From Lichenibacterium dinghuense (GTDB lineage Bacteria > Pseudomonadota > Alphaproteobacteria > Rhizobiales > Beijerinckiaceae), in the NCBI RefSeq assembly GCF_021730615.1, contig NZ_JAJLMN010000001.1, positions 2,677,501 to 2,741,500 on the forward strand: a stretch of DNA of 64,000 bases, read 5' to 3'. Numbering within the stretch: position 1 is the stretch's first letter; every line of letters starts with the position of its first letter. Both the position numbers and the translations under genes were made by a program. This document shows, piece by piece, positions 8,336 through 20,702 of the stretch. The notes beneath the pieces were generated by a model, which saw only the letters and a list, made by a program, of their open reading frames with translations, did not search any database and had not been told where the DNA came from.

Positions 8336-9838
8336 TCACCTCCCGGGGAAGGCGTCTCGCTGCGATGAGCGGTTGCGACCCGGACGCGCCTGATCCTCGT
8401 CCCCCATCCCCACCTCACACCCGCCGCCCTCGCGCTCCCCGATCGTGAGCGCGAAGCCGTGCAGCCGCGCGATGGCGGCCACGAGGCTCAGGCCCAGCCC
8501 CGTGCCGGGCAGGTGGCGCGAGCGGTCGACGCGGTAGAAGCGGCGCATCACCGCCTGGCGGTCCTCAGGGGGAATGCCCGGTCCGGTGTCCCACACCCGC
8601 ACGAGCGGTCCGTCCGCCCCGGCCGACAGCTCCAGCCCGGCGCGCCCGCCGGCCGGCGTGTACTTCACCGCGTTGTCGACGAGGTTGGCGACCGCCTCGA
8701 ACAGCAGGTCGCTGTCGCCGCGCAGCGGCACGGGCGCGTCCGGGCGCGCAAGGGCGAAGGCCACGCCCTTCTCCTCCGCCACCGCGCCGTAGAGCTCGCC
8801 CACCGCGTCGACGATCTCGCCGAGGTCGACGTCGCGGAAGCCGCCCTGGCGCCGCCCCTCCTCGACCTCCGCGAGGCGCAGCACGGCCGTCACGGTGGCG
8901 AGGAGCTGGTCGAGGTCGGCCACCGACTTGCCCAGCACCTCCTCCACGGGCGCGTGGCGGGCCGCGGGGTCGAGCGCCCGGTCGAGCCGCGCGCGCAGGC
9001 GCGTGAGCGGCGTGCGCAGGTCGTGCGCGATGGCGTCGCCGGCGCCGCGCACCTCCTCCACGAGCCGCTCGATCTCGTCGAGCATGCGGTTGACCATCTC
9101 GCTCAGGCGGTCGAACTCGTCGCGGCGCCGCCCCACGGGCAGGCGGCGGGAGAACTCGCCGCCCATCACCAGCGCGCAGGCGTGCCGCACGGCCTCGACG
9201 CGCCGCAGCGTGCCGAGGCTCGCCAGCGCTCCCCCGATCAGCGCTAGCAGCGCCGCCGGCGCCGCGGTGAGCGCCATGGCGCGCTTCACGATCTCGTCGA
9301 TCTCGGCGATGTCGGCCGTGCTGCGGCCGAGGAACAGGACGGAGCCGTCGGGCAGCGTTTCCGCGATGGCCCGCACCTCGATGGACTCGCGCACCCCGCC
9401 GCGGTCCCATTCCACCGCCACCGGGGTGGGCCGGTCGGGCGGGGGCAGGCGCGGGGGCAGCGCCGCGACGTCGCCGACGAGCCGCGCGCCGTCCGGCCCG
9501 AAGAGCCCGTAGGCCTTGGTGCCGTGCGCGTCGACGGCGAGCGACTTTTCGAGCCGCAGCGCCAGCACGCGGCGCGACTCCGGCGCGAGCGACCGGGCTT
9601 CGAGCAGCAGCCCGGCGTCGAGCCGGCTCGTGAGGTAGCCCACGGTCTGCCCGTAGAAGAACCCGCCGGTGGCCACGATGCCGAGCCCCACCACGGCCGC
9701 GGAGGCCAGCGTCCAGCGGAAGGCCGTGGTCTGCACCAGCCGGAGGCGCCTCAGCCGCGCGGGCGGGGCGCGCACGGGCCGCGATGCCGCCGCGAGCGGG
9801 GCGGAAGCGGGAGAGCCCGCCCGCGCGGGGCTGCTCAC
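8336..9838 (-). CDS. Membrane sensor histidine kinase (OmpR-partner type)
   Basis: A 500-residue inner-membrane sensor kinase. A first membrane segment lies near residues 45-65 (TLASAAVVGLGIVATGGFF) and a second after a periplasmic loop of about 140 residues (AAPAALLALIGGALASLG). A HAMP region, then a HisKA box with AHDLRTPLTRLR (phospho-acceptor His near residue 269) and a HATPase_c domain with NLVDNAVKYT, DTGPGIP and GTGLGLS motifs follow. The GTG start at 9838 overlaps the stop of the response regulator gene in a GTGA arrangement, so the pair is translationally coupled. The periplasmic region shows no known sensor fold and the ligand is unknown. Confidence 0.9.
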   Translation of the reverse strand: MSSPARAGSPASAPLAAASRPVRAPPARLRRLRLVQTTAFRWTLASAAVVGLGIVATGGFFYGQTVGYLTSRLDAGLLLEARSLAPESRRVLALRLEKSLAVDAHGTKAYGLFGPDGARLVGDVAALPPRLPPPDRPTPVAVEWDRGGVRESIEVRAIAETLPDGSVLFLGRSTADIAEIDEIVKRAMALTAAPAALLALIGGALASLGTLRRVEAVRHACALVMGGEFSRRLPVGRRRDEFDRLSEMVNRMLDEIERLVEEVRGAGDAIAHDLRTPLTRLRARLDRALDPAARHAPVEEVLGKSVADLDQLLATVTAVLRLAEVEEGRRQGGFRDVDLGEIVDAVGELYGAVAEEKGVAFALARPDAPVPLRGDSDLLFEAVANLVDNAVKYTPAGGRAGLELSAGADGPLVRVWDTGPGIPPEDRQAVMRRFYRVDRSRHLPGTGLGLSLVAAIARLHGFALTIGEREGGGCEVGMGDEDQARPGRNRSSQRDAFPGR

Positions 9839-10509
9839 GGGGCGCGCAGCACGAAGCCCGTGCCCCTCACCGTGTGGATCAGCGGCGGCTCGCCGGGCGC
9901 GTCGACCTTGCGGCGCAGCTTGCCGAGGTGGACGTCGACGAGGTTGGTGCCGGGGTCGAAGCGGTAACCCCACACCTGCTCGAACATCATGGCGCGCGTC
10001 ACGACCTGCCCGGAATGGCGCACCAGGAACTCCAGGAGCTTGAACTCGCGCGGGTAGAGGTCGAGGACGCGCTCGCCGCGCCGCGCCGTGCGGCCGAGCA
10101 GGTCGAGGTGCACGTCCTCGAAGCGCAGCACGAGCCCGTCGCGGTCGGTCGGCCGGCGCGCCAGCACCTCGACGCGGGCGCGCAGCTCCGCGGCCGAGAA
10201 CGGCTTCGCGAGATAATCGTCGCCCCCGGCCCTGAGGCCGCGGATGCGCTCGTCGACAGAGGACAGCGCGCTCAGCACCAGCACCGGCACGGCGACGCCG
10301 CCCGCGCGCAGCCGGTCCAGCACCGTCAGGCCGTCGAGGCCGGGCAGCATGCGGTCGAGCGTCACGACGTCGAAGCTTTCGGCCTGGGCGCGGGCGAGGC
10401 CGGACGGCCCGTCCGCCTCGAGCGCCACGTGGAACCCCGCCGCGGCGAAGTCCTCGACGATCTCGGCGGCGGTTTCGGCGTCGTCCTCGATGACTAGCAC
10501 CCGGATCAT
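9835..10509 (-). CDS. OmpR-family response regulator
   Basis: A 224-residue cytoplasmic DNA-binding regulator. The receiver domain covers residues 1-115, with the acidic pocket at E8/D9/D10, the phospho-acceptor D52 in TLDRMLPG, and the conserved lysine in AKPF near 102. The winged-helix domain covers about 130-222 (YPREFKLLEFLVRHSGQVVT, VDVHLGKLRRKVD, TVRGTGFVL). It is the first gene of a two-gene operon with the sensor kinase at 8336-9838. Target genes cannot be inferred. Confidence 0.93.
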   Translation of the reverse strand: MIRVLVIEDDAETAAEIVEDFAAAGFHVALEADGPSGLARAQAESFDVVTLDRMLPGLDGLTVLDRLRAGGVAVPVLVLSALSSVDERIRGLRAGGDDYLAKPFSAAELRARVEVLARRPTDRDGLVLRFEDVHLDLLGRTARRGERVLDLYPREFKLLEFLVRHSGQVVTRAMMFEQVWGYRFDPGTNLVDVHLGKLRRKVDAPGEPPLIHTVRGTGFVLRAP

Positions 10510-10622
10510 GGGCGTCCTTCCATCACGGCAAGAGGGGGCAGGGCCCCGCCCGACCCGGCGCCCGGCATAATCATCCGGCTCGCGCGGCGCGCAAGGCCCG
10601 GCGGCCGTGGGGCGAGGGCCCC

Positions 10623-10838
10623 GAACTCAGGTTGACGGTGCCGCTTTGCCCTTCTTCCCTCCGGGGAGAAGGTGGCGCGAAGCGCCGGATGAGGGGTCAC
10701 GACAGGTTCGACATGCGACGCGGGTCGACATCTGGTCGATGCGGCGCGCGTCCCACCCTCATCCGTCGCGGCTTCGCGCCACCTTCTCCCGCCAGCGGGA
10801 GAAGTGCGCTTCCGGCGGCCCTGCGTTAACCCAAGTTC
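10623..10838. repeat. Dispersed intergenic element, copy 1
   Basis: A 216 bp element flanked by near-inverted ends (GAACTCAGGTTGACGGTG ... TGCGTTAACCCAAGTTC). Inside are two mirrored arms with GGAGAAGGTGGCGCGAAGCG and CGCTTCGCGCCACCTTCTCC. It occurs again in reverse orientation at 24584-24805. It carries no gene and resembles a MITE-like or structured palindromic repeat. It lies between the response regulator and glycosyltransferase genes. Confidence 0.8.
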
Positions 10839-10923
10839 GGAACCCTGGGCCGTGGGACGAGGGCGGCGAGGGCGGGGCCTCGCCTGGACATCGCCGCGGC
10901 GCGGTGGCACCAGAGGCCGCACC

Positions 10924-12120
10924 ATGGTCGCCCGAACCGTCATCGCCACGATCTGCTCCAACAACTACCTGTCGCAGGCGCGGGTGTTCTTCGACACGGT
11001 CCGCCGGTTCCACCCCGATGCCGCCCTGGTGCTGGGCCTGGCCGACCTGGTCGACCCGTCCTGCGCCTACCCGGAGGGCGTCGAGGTGGTGGAAGCCGCG
11101 GCGCTGGGCGTCGCGGACTTCCCGTCCTTCGCCTTCGCCTACGACGTCACCGAGTTCAACACGGCCATCAAGCCGTTCCTGATGCTGCGCCTGTTCGAGC
11201 GCGGCCACCGCGACGTCGTGTATTTCGACCCCGACATCGCGCTCTACCGCCGGCTCGACGACCTCCTGGCCCTGCTCGACGGCGGCGCCTCGCTCGTGCT
11301 GACGCCGCATTTCTGCTCGCCGCCGGGCGAGGGGGCGGCCCGCACGGAGCTGCACATCCTGCAGACGGGCGTGTTTAACCTGGGGTTCATCGCGGCCTCG
11401 CAGACGCCCGAAACCGAGCCGCTGCTGCGCTGGTGGGCCGGCCGGCTGCGCCACGACTGCGTCAACGAGCAGGACCGCGGCCTCTTCGTCGATCAGAAGT
11501 TCATGGACCTGATCCCCGGCCTCGCGGCCCACGCCGTGGTGGCGCGCGACACCGGCTTCAACGTCGCCTACTGGAACCTCGGCCGCCGCACGGTGGGCTG
11601 GGGCGCGGACGGGGGCTGGACCGTCGACGGGCGGCCGCTCGGCTTCTTCCACTTCTCCGGCTTCGCGCCGGAGCGGCCGCTCGAAGTGTCGCGCTACACG
11701 CCCGAGCCGCCCGCGACCGGCGCGCTCGCGGCGCTGCTCGCCGACTACGCGGAGCGCCGGCGCGCCGCCTCCGCGCCGGCGGGGGCCGAGGCGCGGCCCT
11801 ACGCCTACGGGCGCTTCGCGTCGGGAATCCGCATCCCCGACGCGGTCCGCCACATGTTCCGGGACAAGCACCTCACCTGGTCGGGCGACCCCTTCGCCAC
11901 CTACGACCGCTACTGCCGCCTGCCGCATCCCGGCTGCCGCATCGGCACGGGCGGCGAGATCGTGACGAACCTGATGCACCACCACCACGGCCGCCACGCG
12001 GCGTTGCGCCATTCCTACGATCTCCAGCACCCCGCGGGCGTGGCCGCCTACGCGCGGTTCTTCGCCGGGGAAGCGGAGAGCCGGGGCTTCGATCCCAGCC
12101 TGTGGCGGGTCGCGGCGTGA
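10924..12120 (+). CDS. Glycosyltransferase, GT-A-like
   Basis: A 398-residue protein that probably transfers a sugar from a nucleotide-sugar donor to a cell-surface or polysaccharide acceptor. It starts VARTVIATICSNNYLSQARV, the usual first strand of such GT-A folds, and carries VVYFDPDIALY with the metal-binding-like D102-P-D104. A later GFFHFSGF segment and a His-rich NLMHHHHGRHAALRHSY stretch near residue 345 are notable. The ATG at 10924 is chosen because the fold begins there; longer frames run back into the repeat element. It overlaps the next small gene by 4 bp. Donor and acceptor are unknown. Confidence 0.7.
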   Translation: MVARTVIATICSNNYLSQARVFFDTVRRFHPDAALVLGLADLVDPSCAYPEGVEVVEAAALGVADFPSFAFAYDVTEFNTAIKPFLMLRLFERGHRDVVYFDPDIALYRRLDDLLALLDGGASLVLTPHFCSPPGEGAARTELHILQTGVFNLGFIAASQTPETEPLLRWWAGRLRHDCVNEQDRGLFVDQKFMDLIPGLAAHAVVARDTGFNVAYWNLGRRTVGWGADGGWTVDGRPLGFFHFSGFAPERPLEVSRYTPEPPATGALAALLADYAERRRAASAPAGAEARPYAYGRFASGIRIPDAVRHMFRDKHLTWSGDPFATYDRYCRLPHPGCRIGTGGEIVTNLMHHHHGRHAALRHSYDLQHPAGVAAYARFFAGEAESRGFDPSLWRVAA

Positions 12121-12356
12121 GCGCGGGCGACTTCGAGGGGCCGGCGGCGGAGCGCGTCCGCCGCCTGGAGCTCGACCTCGCCGACCTGCGCGCCGAGAAC
12201 GCGCGGCTGAAGGGGTCGATCGCGCAGCGGCAGGAGGAGATCGTGCGGCTCGGCGAGCGGTTGGCCGTCCTCCAGAAGCGCCTCGCCCCCGTGCATCGCG
12301 CGGCGGCCTGGCCGCCGCTCCGGCGCCTGAGGGCCATGCTGCGCCGGCCGGGATGA
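12117..12356 (+). CDS. Small coiled-coil protein coupled to glycosyltransferase
   Basis: A 79-residue protein starting at a GTG that overlaps the glycosyltransferase stop (GTGA). Residues about 12-55 (ERVRRLELDLADLRAENARL and onward) form a clear heptad coiled coil, and the tail is basic (RRLRAMLRRPG). Its size and coupling suggest an accessory or scaffolding peptide for the enzyme or a larger glycan complex. This is inference. Confidence 0.55.
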   Translation: MSAGDFEGPAAERVRRLELDLADLRAENARLKGSIAQRQEEIVRLGERLAVLQKRLAPVHRAAAWPPLRRLRAMLRRPG

Positions 12357-12373
12357 GGACGGCCTGTCCGCCC

Positions 12374-13042
12374 CTATTCCGCGGTGAGCCGGAGCGCCGC
12401 GGCGGCCGCGAAGGGCGTGCCCGCCAGGGCCGCGGCGCTCAACCCGCAGAGCACGAGGAAGGGCTGCAGGAACGGCACCGTCCCGCCGGCCGCCGCCGCG
12501 GCGGCCGACACGCCGAAGATCAGCACCGGGATCGCCAGCGGGATTACCAGCACGGACAGGAGCAGGCCGCCGCGCCGGAGCGACACGGTGAGCGCGGCCC
12601 CGACCGCGCCGAGGCAGGTCAGCGCCGGCGTGCCGACCAGCAGCGTCGCGGCGACGCCGCCGAGCGCCGGCCCGTCGAGCGCCAGCATCAGCCCGAACAC
12701 CGGCGAGGCCAGCACCAGCGGCAGCCCCGTGCCGCACCAGTGGGCCAGGCACTTCACCGCCACCACGGCCTCCAGCGGCGTGCCGGCGGTGCGCAGGAGG
12801 TCGAGCGAGCCGTCCTCGTGGTCGGAGCCGAACAGCCGGTCGAGGCCGAGCAGCGTCGACAGCAGCGCCGCGATCCACAGGATCGCCGGCCCGATGCGCG
12901 ACAGGAGGTTCAGGTCGGGCCCGACCGCGAAGGGCACCACGGTGACGAGGCAGAGGAAGAACACCACCCCGGTCGTGCCGCCGCCGCCGATGCGGCGGGC
13001 GAGCCGGAGGTCGCGCCGGAACAGCGCCCACAGCGCGCCCAT
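12374..13042 (-). CDS. ccmB: Haem exporter protein CcmB
   Basis: A 222-residue membrane protein with six hydrophobic segments, the size and pattern of CcmB. It forms the CcmAB transporter that, with CcmC/CcmD, delivers haem for cytochrome c maturation at the periplasmic face. The N-terminus (LWALFRRDLRLARR) and the block WIAALLSTLLGLDRLFGSDHEDGSLDLL are typical of the family. It lies 28 bp downstream of ccmA. The usual next gene, ccmC, is absent: the downstream neighbour is convergent and unrelated, so ccmC must be elsewhere. Confidence 0.93.
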   Translation of the reverse strand: MGALWALFRRDLRLARRIGGGGTTGVVFFLCLVTVVPFAVGPDLNLLSRIGPAILWIAALLSTLLGLDRLFGSDHEDGSLDLLRTAGTPLEAVVAVKCLAHWCGTGLPLVLASPVFGLMLALDGPALGGVAATLLVGTPALTCLGAVGAALTVSLRRGGLLLSVLVIPLAIPVLIFGVSAAAAAAGGTVPFLQPFLVLCGLSAAALAGTPFAAAAALRLTAE

Positions 13043-13070
13043 CAGGCGCGCGCCTTCCGGGATGGCGCCC

Positions 13071-13742
13071 TCACGCCCGCGGCTCCAGCGACAGCTCGCG
13101 CACCCCGTCGAGCCCGAGGGGCCCGTGCGTCGCCGCGACGATGAGGCCGCCGCCGGCGAGGTGGTCGCGCATCATGCCCCGCAGCACCTCCTGCGAGGCG
13201 AGGTCGAGGGCGGTCGCGGGCTCGTCGAGCAGCCACAGCGGGCGCGCCGCGACCAGCAGCCGGGCGAGCGCCACGCGCCGCCGCTGCCCGGCCGACAGGT
13301 AGCCGCAGGGCAGGTCGGCGGCGTGGCCGAGCGCCACCCGGTCCAGCGCCTCTTCGAGCGTCACGGCGGCTCCCCCGCTCGGAGCGGCGAGGTCGCCGCG
13401 ACGGCCGAGCAGGGCCGCCGCCGCATCGAGGTGGTCGAGCGGGCTCAGGGCGGGCTTCAGCGCATCGAGGTGCCCGAGATAGTGGGCGCGCTCGCCGGCC
13501 GGCGTGTCGGGGTCGTCCGCGTCGGGCGGGTCGAGCCGGACCGTGCCGGCGGCCGGGCGCAGCAGCCCCGCCAGCACGCGCAGCAGCGTCGACTTGCCGG
13601 CCCCGTTGCGGCCCACGACGCCGAGCGCTTCCCCGCCCCGCGCCGCGAAGCCGAGGCCGGCGAAGACCGGGCGACCGCCGCGCTCGGCCGCGAGGCCGTC
13701 CACCGTCAGGGTCAGCCGCGGAAGTGTGTCGGGCCGCGTCAT
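13071..13742 (-). CDS. ccmA: Cytochrome c biogenesis ATP-binding protein CcmA
   Basis: A 223-residue ABC ATPase that powers the CcmAB haem-handling transporter. Walker A is GRNGAGKST (44-52), the signature is YLSAGQRRR (LSAGQ 149-153) and Walker B is LWLLDEPA (169-176), followed by the H-loop THGP. The start at 13742 gives the normal family length; a longer frame running toward acnA is rejected. It is followed by ccmB and is divergent from acnA across 103 bp, an arrangement common in Hyphomicrobiales. Confidence 0.94.
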   Translation of the reverse strand: MTRPDTLPRLTLTVDGLAAERGGRPVFAGLGFAARGGEALGVVGRNGAGKSTLLRVLAGLLRPAAGTVRLDPPDADDPDTPAGERAHYLGHLDALKPALSPLDHLDAAAALLGRRGDLAAPSGGAAVTLEEALDRVALGHAADLPCGYLSAGQRRRVALARLLVAARPLWLLDEPATALDLASQEVLRGMMRDHLAGGGLIVAATHGPLGLDGVRELSLEPRA

Positions 13743-13845
13743 CGTTCCACCATGCTGCACCGCACTTAGCCTGTAGCCACGGGGCATGGAAATCCTATAT
13801 TCGAACCGCTCCAGAACGCTCCCGCCGACCCGCGAAGGATGCCCC
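13743..13845. promoter_or_regulatory. Divergent ccmA / acnA promoter region
   Basis: The 103 bp between two divergent genes must carry both promoters. A TATATT hexamer at about 13797 is a possible -10 element for acnA. No clear -35 or operator is visible. GCGAAGGATG lies just before the acnA start. Confidence 0.35.
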
Positions 13846-16542
<2,697 letters not shown>

Positions 16543-16579
16543 GATCGCCCGAGGCGGCCTGACGGTCGCTGAAACGGGG

Positions 16580-16609
16580 AAGGGCCGCGCGGGAGACCGC
16601 ACGGCCCTT
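16580..16609 (+). terminator. Hairpin terminator after acnA
   Basis: An 8-bp perfect stem (AAGGGCCG ... CGGCCCTT) with a 14-base loop, 38 bp after the acnA stop, followed by TCGCG. The T run is short, so efficiency is uncertain. Confidence 0.65.
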
Positions 16610-16649
16610 TCGCGTTGCGGACCGCTGCGGCGGTGGTAGGCTCGCGCCC

Positions 16650-17201
16650 ATGTCCGAGCCTTCGCCCGCTCCCATGACGGTCGACGAGTTCCTGGTCTGG
16701 GCCGAGGGCCGGCCGGGGCGGCACGAGCTCGTGGACGGGCGCGTCTGCGCCATGGCGCCGGAGCGCGCCGGGCACGCGAGGGCCAAGCTCCGCGCGCAGC
16801 GCGCGCTGGAAGGAGCCATCGCGCGGGCAGGCGTGCTCTGCGAAGCTCTTCCGGACGGCATGACGGTCCGCATCGACGCGCGAACCGCCTACGAGCCGGA
16901 CGCCCTGGTCTATTGCGGGCCGCGCCTGCCGGCGAACGAGGTCATCGTCCCGGCGCCGGTAGTCGTCGTCGAGGTGCTGTCGCCGAGCACAGGCTTCTTC
17001 GACCGCCACGGCAAGCTCGCCGGCTATTTCGCCGTGCCGAGCATCCGGCACTACCTCATCGTCGACATCGACCGCCGCATGGTGATCCACCACGCGCGCG
17101 ACGGCGACGAGATCCGCACGCGCCTCGTCCCCTCCGGCCCCCTGCGCCTCGACCCGCCGGGGCTGGATCTCGACGCCGCCGCGCTGTTCGACGAGCCCTG
17201 A
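16650..17201 (+). CDS. Uma2-family (DUF820) putative nuclease
   Basis: A 183-residue protein of the Uma2/DUF820 family, which has a PD-(D/E)XK nuclease-like fold and unknown biological role. Characteristic features are MTVDEFLVWAEGRPGRHELV at the start, YEPDALVYCG (the D-containing strand), VVVEVLSPSTGFFDRHGKLA (E and the following K of the active site) and YFAVPSIRHYLIVD. The start is an ATG right after the acnA terminator. It stands alone. These genes are common as multiple strain-specific copies in cyanobacteria and alphaproteobacteria. Confidence 0.88.
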   Translation: MSEPSPAPMTVDEFLVWAEGRPGRHELVDGRVCAMAPERAGHARAKLRAQRALEGAIARAGVLCEALPDGMTVRIDARTAYEPDALVYCGPRLPANEVIVPAPVVVVEVLSPSTGFFDRHGKLAGYFAVPSIRHYLIVDIDRRMVIHHARDGDEIRTRLVPSGPLRLDPPGLDLDAAALFDEP

Positions 17202-17433
17202 CGCGCGGGTGGCCGCGGACCGGGAGCTCTCGTCCCGCCCGTTGGGCCGTGATCGCCGGTCCGGCGCGCGCCGGCGCGCCGGCGGCAGAACCGTTCGAGA
17301 GGCCGGTGATCCGCCTCGACCCGCCCGGCCTCGCCACGCACCACACCCCGGGCGGCTGCTGACCGCAGGTGCCGAGCGGGGCGATTTCGAGAGCCGGTGA
17401 GGCCGAGGCCCAGGGTCGCCCTCCCGCGCTGGA

Positions 17434-17451
17434 TCCCCGCCTGCGCGGGGA
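17434..17451. repeat. IPACAGM-type short palindrome, copy 1
   Basis: A 7-bp perfect stem TCCCCGC / GCGGGGA with CTGC loop. Read on the plus strand it gives the familiar IPACAG peptide of a very widespread intergenic palindrome. A second copy lies at 41629-41650. The surrounding 17202-17481 holds no gene. Confidence 0.7.
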
Positions 17452-17481
17452 CGAGCGAGAGGCGCGCGTCGGTCCCGGACC

Positions 17482-18777
<1,296 letters not shown>

Positions 18778-18968
18778 CCGTGCTCGTCCTCTCCACCCGC
18801 CTCCGGGTGCGACCCGAAACGGCAAAAGGCCCCGTGACACCAGCGAAGGTGACCGAGGCCCGAACTTCGCCGGACGGTATCGGGTCGGGCGCGACAGCGT
18901 CAAGGGCGACCGCATGCACGGCAGCTCCGCCGATGCCACCGCGCGCCCCGCGCGGTATAGGGGTGGGC

Positions 18969-20702
18969 ATGACCAACGCCACCCTCCTGCGCCGCTTCTT
19001 CGCCTACTACCGCCCGCACCGCGGCCTGTTCCTGCTCGACTTCGGCTGCGCGGTGGTCTCGGGCCTGCTCGAGCTCGGCTTCCCGCTGGCCGTGCGGGCC
19101 TTCGTGGACCGGCTGCTGCCCGGGCAGGACTGGGGGCTGATCGCGCTGGCCGCGGCCGCGCTGCTCGTCGTCTACGCGGTCAACACGGGGCTGCTCGCGG
19201 TGGTGACCTACTGGGGCCACCGGCTCGGCATCAACATCGAGACCGAGATGCGCCGCCGCGCCTTCGACCACCTGCAGACCCTGTCCTTCCGCTTCTACGA
19301 CGAGCAGAAGACCGGCCACCTCGTGGCCCGCGTCACCAAGGACCTGGAGGAGATCGGCGAGGTGGCCCACCACGGCCCCGAGGACCTGCTCATCGCGGTG
19401 ATGACCTTCCTCGGCGCCTTCGCCCTCATGGCGGCGATCGACTGGAAGCTCGCGCTCATCACGGCGCTGATCGTGCCGCTGACGGCCTGGATCACCTCGC
19501 GCTACGGCGGGCAGATGACGCGCAACTGGCAGGCCATCTACGGGCGGGTCGGCAACTTCAACGCCCGGATCGAGGAGAACGTGGGCGGCATGCGGGTGGT
19601 CCAGGCCTTCGCCAACGAGGACCACGAGCGCGCCCTCTTCGCGCAGGACAACGCCGGCTACCGCCGCACCAAGCTCGACGCCTACCGCGTCATGGCGGCC
19701 TCCACCTCGCTGTCCTACATGGCGATGCGGGTGAACCAGCTCGTCGTGATGGTGGCGGGCTCCTGGTTCGTGCTGCACGGCAGCCTGTCCGAGGGCGGCT
19801 TCGTCGGCTTCCTGCTGCTCGTCGGCGTGTTCCTGCGCCCCGTCGACAAGATCAACGCCGTGATCGAGACCTACCCGAAGGGCATCGCGGGCTTCCGCCG
19901 CTACCTCGCCCTGCTCGACACCGCGCCCGACGTCGCGGATCGCCCCGAGGCGCGGCCCGCGCCGGACCTGCGGGGCGACATCCGCTTCGAGGGCGTCGGC
20001 TTCGGCTACGGCCCCGGCCGCCCGGTGCTCGACGGCATCGACCTCGAGATCCGCGCGGGCGAGACGGTGGCCTTCGTGGGCCCGTCCGGCGCCGGCAAGA
20101 CCACGCTCTGCGCCCTGCTGCCGCGCTTCTACGAGGTCGACCGGGGCCGCATCCTCATCGACGGCACGGACGTGCGCGACGTGACGCTGGCGTCGCTGCG
20201 GCGGCAGATCGGCATCGTGCAGCAGGACGTGTTCCTGTTCGCCGGCACGGTGCGCGAGAACATCGCCTACGGCCGGCTCGGCGCCACGGAGGCGGAGATC
20301 CGCGAGGCGGCCCGCCGGGCCGAGCTCGACGCCGTGCTGGAGCGGCTGCCCGAGGGGCTCGACACGGTGATCGGCGAGCGCGGCGTGAAGCTGTCGGGCG
20401 GGCAGAAGCAGCGGCTCGCCATCGCGCGCATCTTCCTCAAGGACCCGCCGATCCTGATCCTCGACGAGGCGACCAGCGCGCTCGACACCGCCACCGAGGT
20501 GGCGATCCAGCGCTCGCTGACGGAGCTGTCGGCCGGGCGCACCACGCTGGTGATCGCCCACCGCCTCGCCACCATCCGCCACGCCGACCGCATCGTGGTG
20601 GTGGACCGCGACGGCCTCGTCGAGCAGGGCCGCCACGGCGACCTCGTGGCGCGCGACGGCACCTACCGCCGCCTCCACGACGCGCAGTTCGCCGCCCGAT
20701 GA
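18969..20702 (+). CDS. ABC exporter, fused membrane and ATP-binding domains
   Basis: A 577-residue half-transporter of the MsbA/multidrug type, working as a homodimer in the inner membrane. Residues about 10-300 are the six-helix membrane domain. The nucleotide-binding domain has Walker A GPSGAGKT (371-378), [15 protein letters not shown]-loop region, signature LSGGQ (475-479) and Walker [13 protein letters not shown] (495-506), with the H-loop IAHRLATI. All catalytic residues are present. The substrate is unknown; lipids or drugs are likely. It is coupled by an ATGA overlap to an MFS pump gene, hinting at a shared efflux role. Confidence 0.93.
   Translation: MTNATLLRRFFAYYRPHRGLFLLDFGCAVVSGLLELGFPLAVRAFVDRLLPGQDWGLIALAAAALLVVYAVNTGLLAVVTYWGHRLGINIETEMRRRAFDHLQTLSFRFYDEQKTGHLVARVTKDLEEIGEVAHHGPEDLLIAVMTFLGAFALMAAIDWKLALITALIVPLTAWITSRYGGQMTRNWQAIYGRVGNFNARIEENVGGMRVVQAFANEDHERALFAQDNAGYRRTKLDAYRVMAASTSLSYMAMRVNQLVVMVAGSWFVLHGSLSEGGFVGFLLLVGVFLRPVDKINAVIETYPKGIAGFRRYLALLDTAPDVADRPEARPAPDLRGDIRFEGVGFGYGPGRPVLDGIDLEIRAGETVAFVGPSGAGKTTLCALLPRFYEVDRGRILIDGTDVRDVTLASLRRQIGIVQQDVFLFAGTVRENIAYGRLGATEAEIREAARRAELDAVLERLPEGLDTVIGERGVKLSGGQKQRLAIARIFLKDPPILILDEATSALDTATEVAIQRSLTELSAGRTTLVIAHRLATIRHADRIVVVDRDGLVEQGRHGDLVARDGTYRRLHDAQFAAR

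Noticed and set aside
17281-17362. A second, partial copy of the Uma2 gene end
   Set aside because: A short RLDPPGL-encoding stretch recurs near 17310 after the Uma2 gene, but the similarity is only about 25 bp and could be chance.
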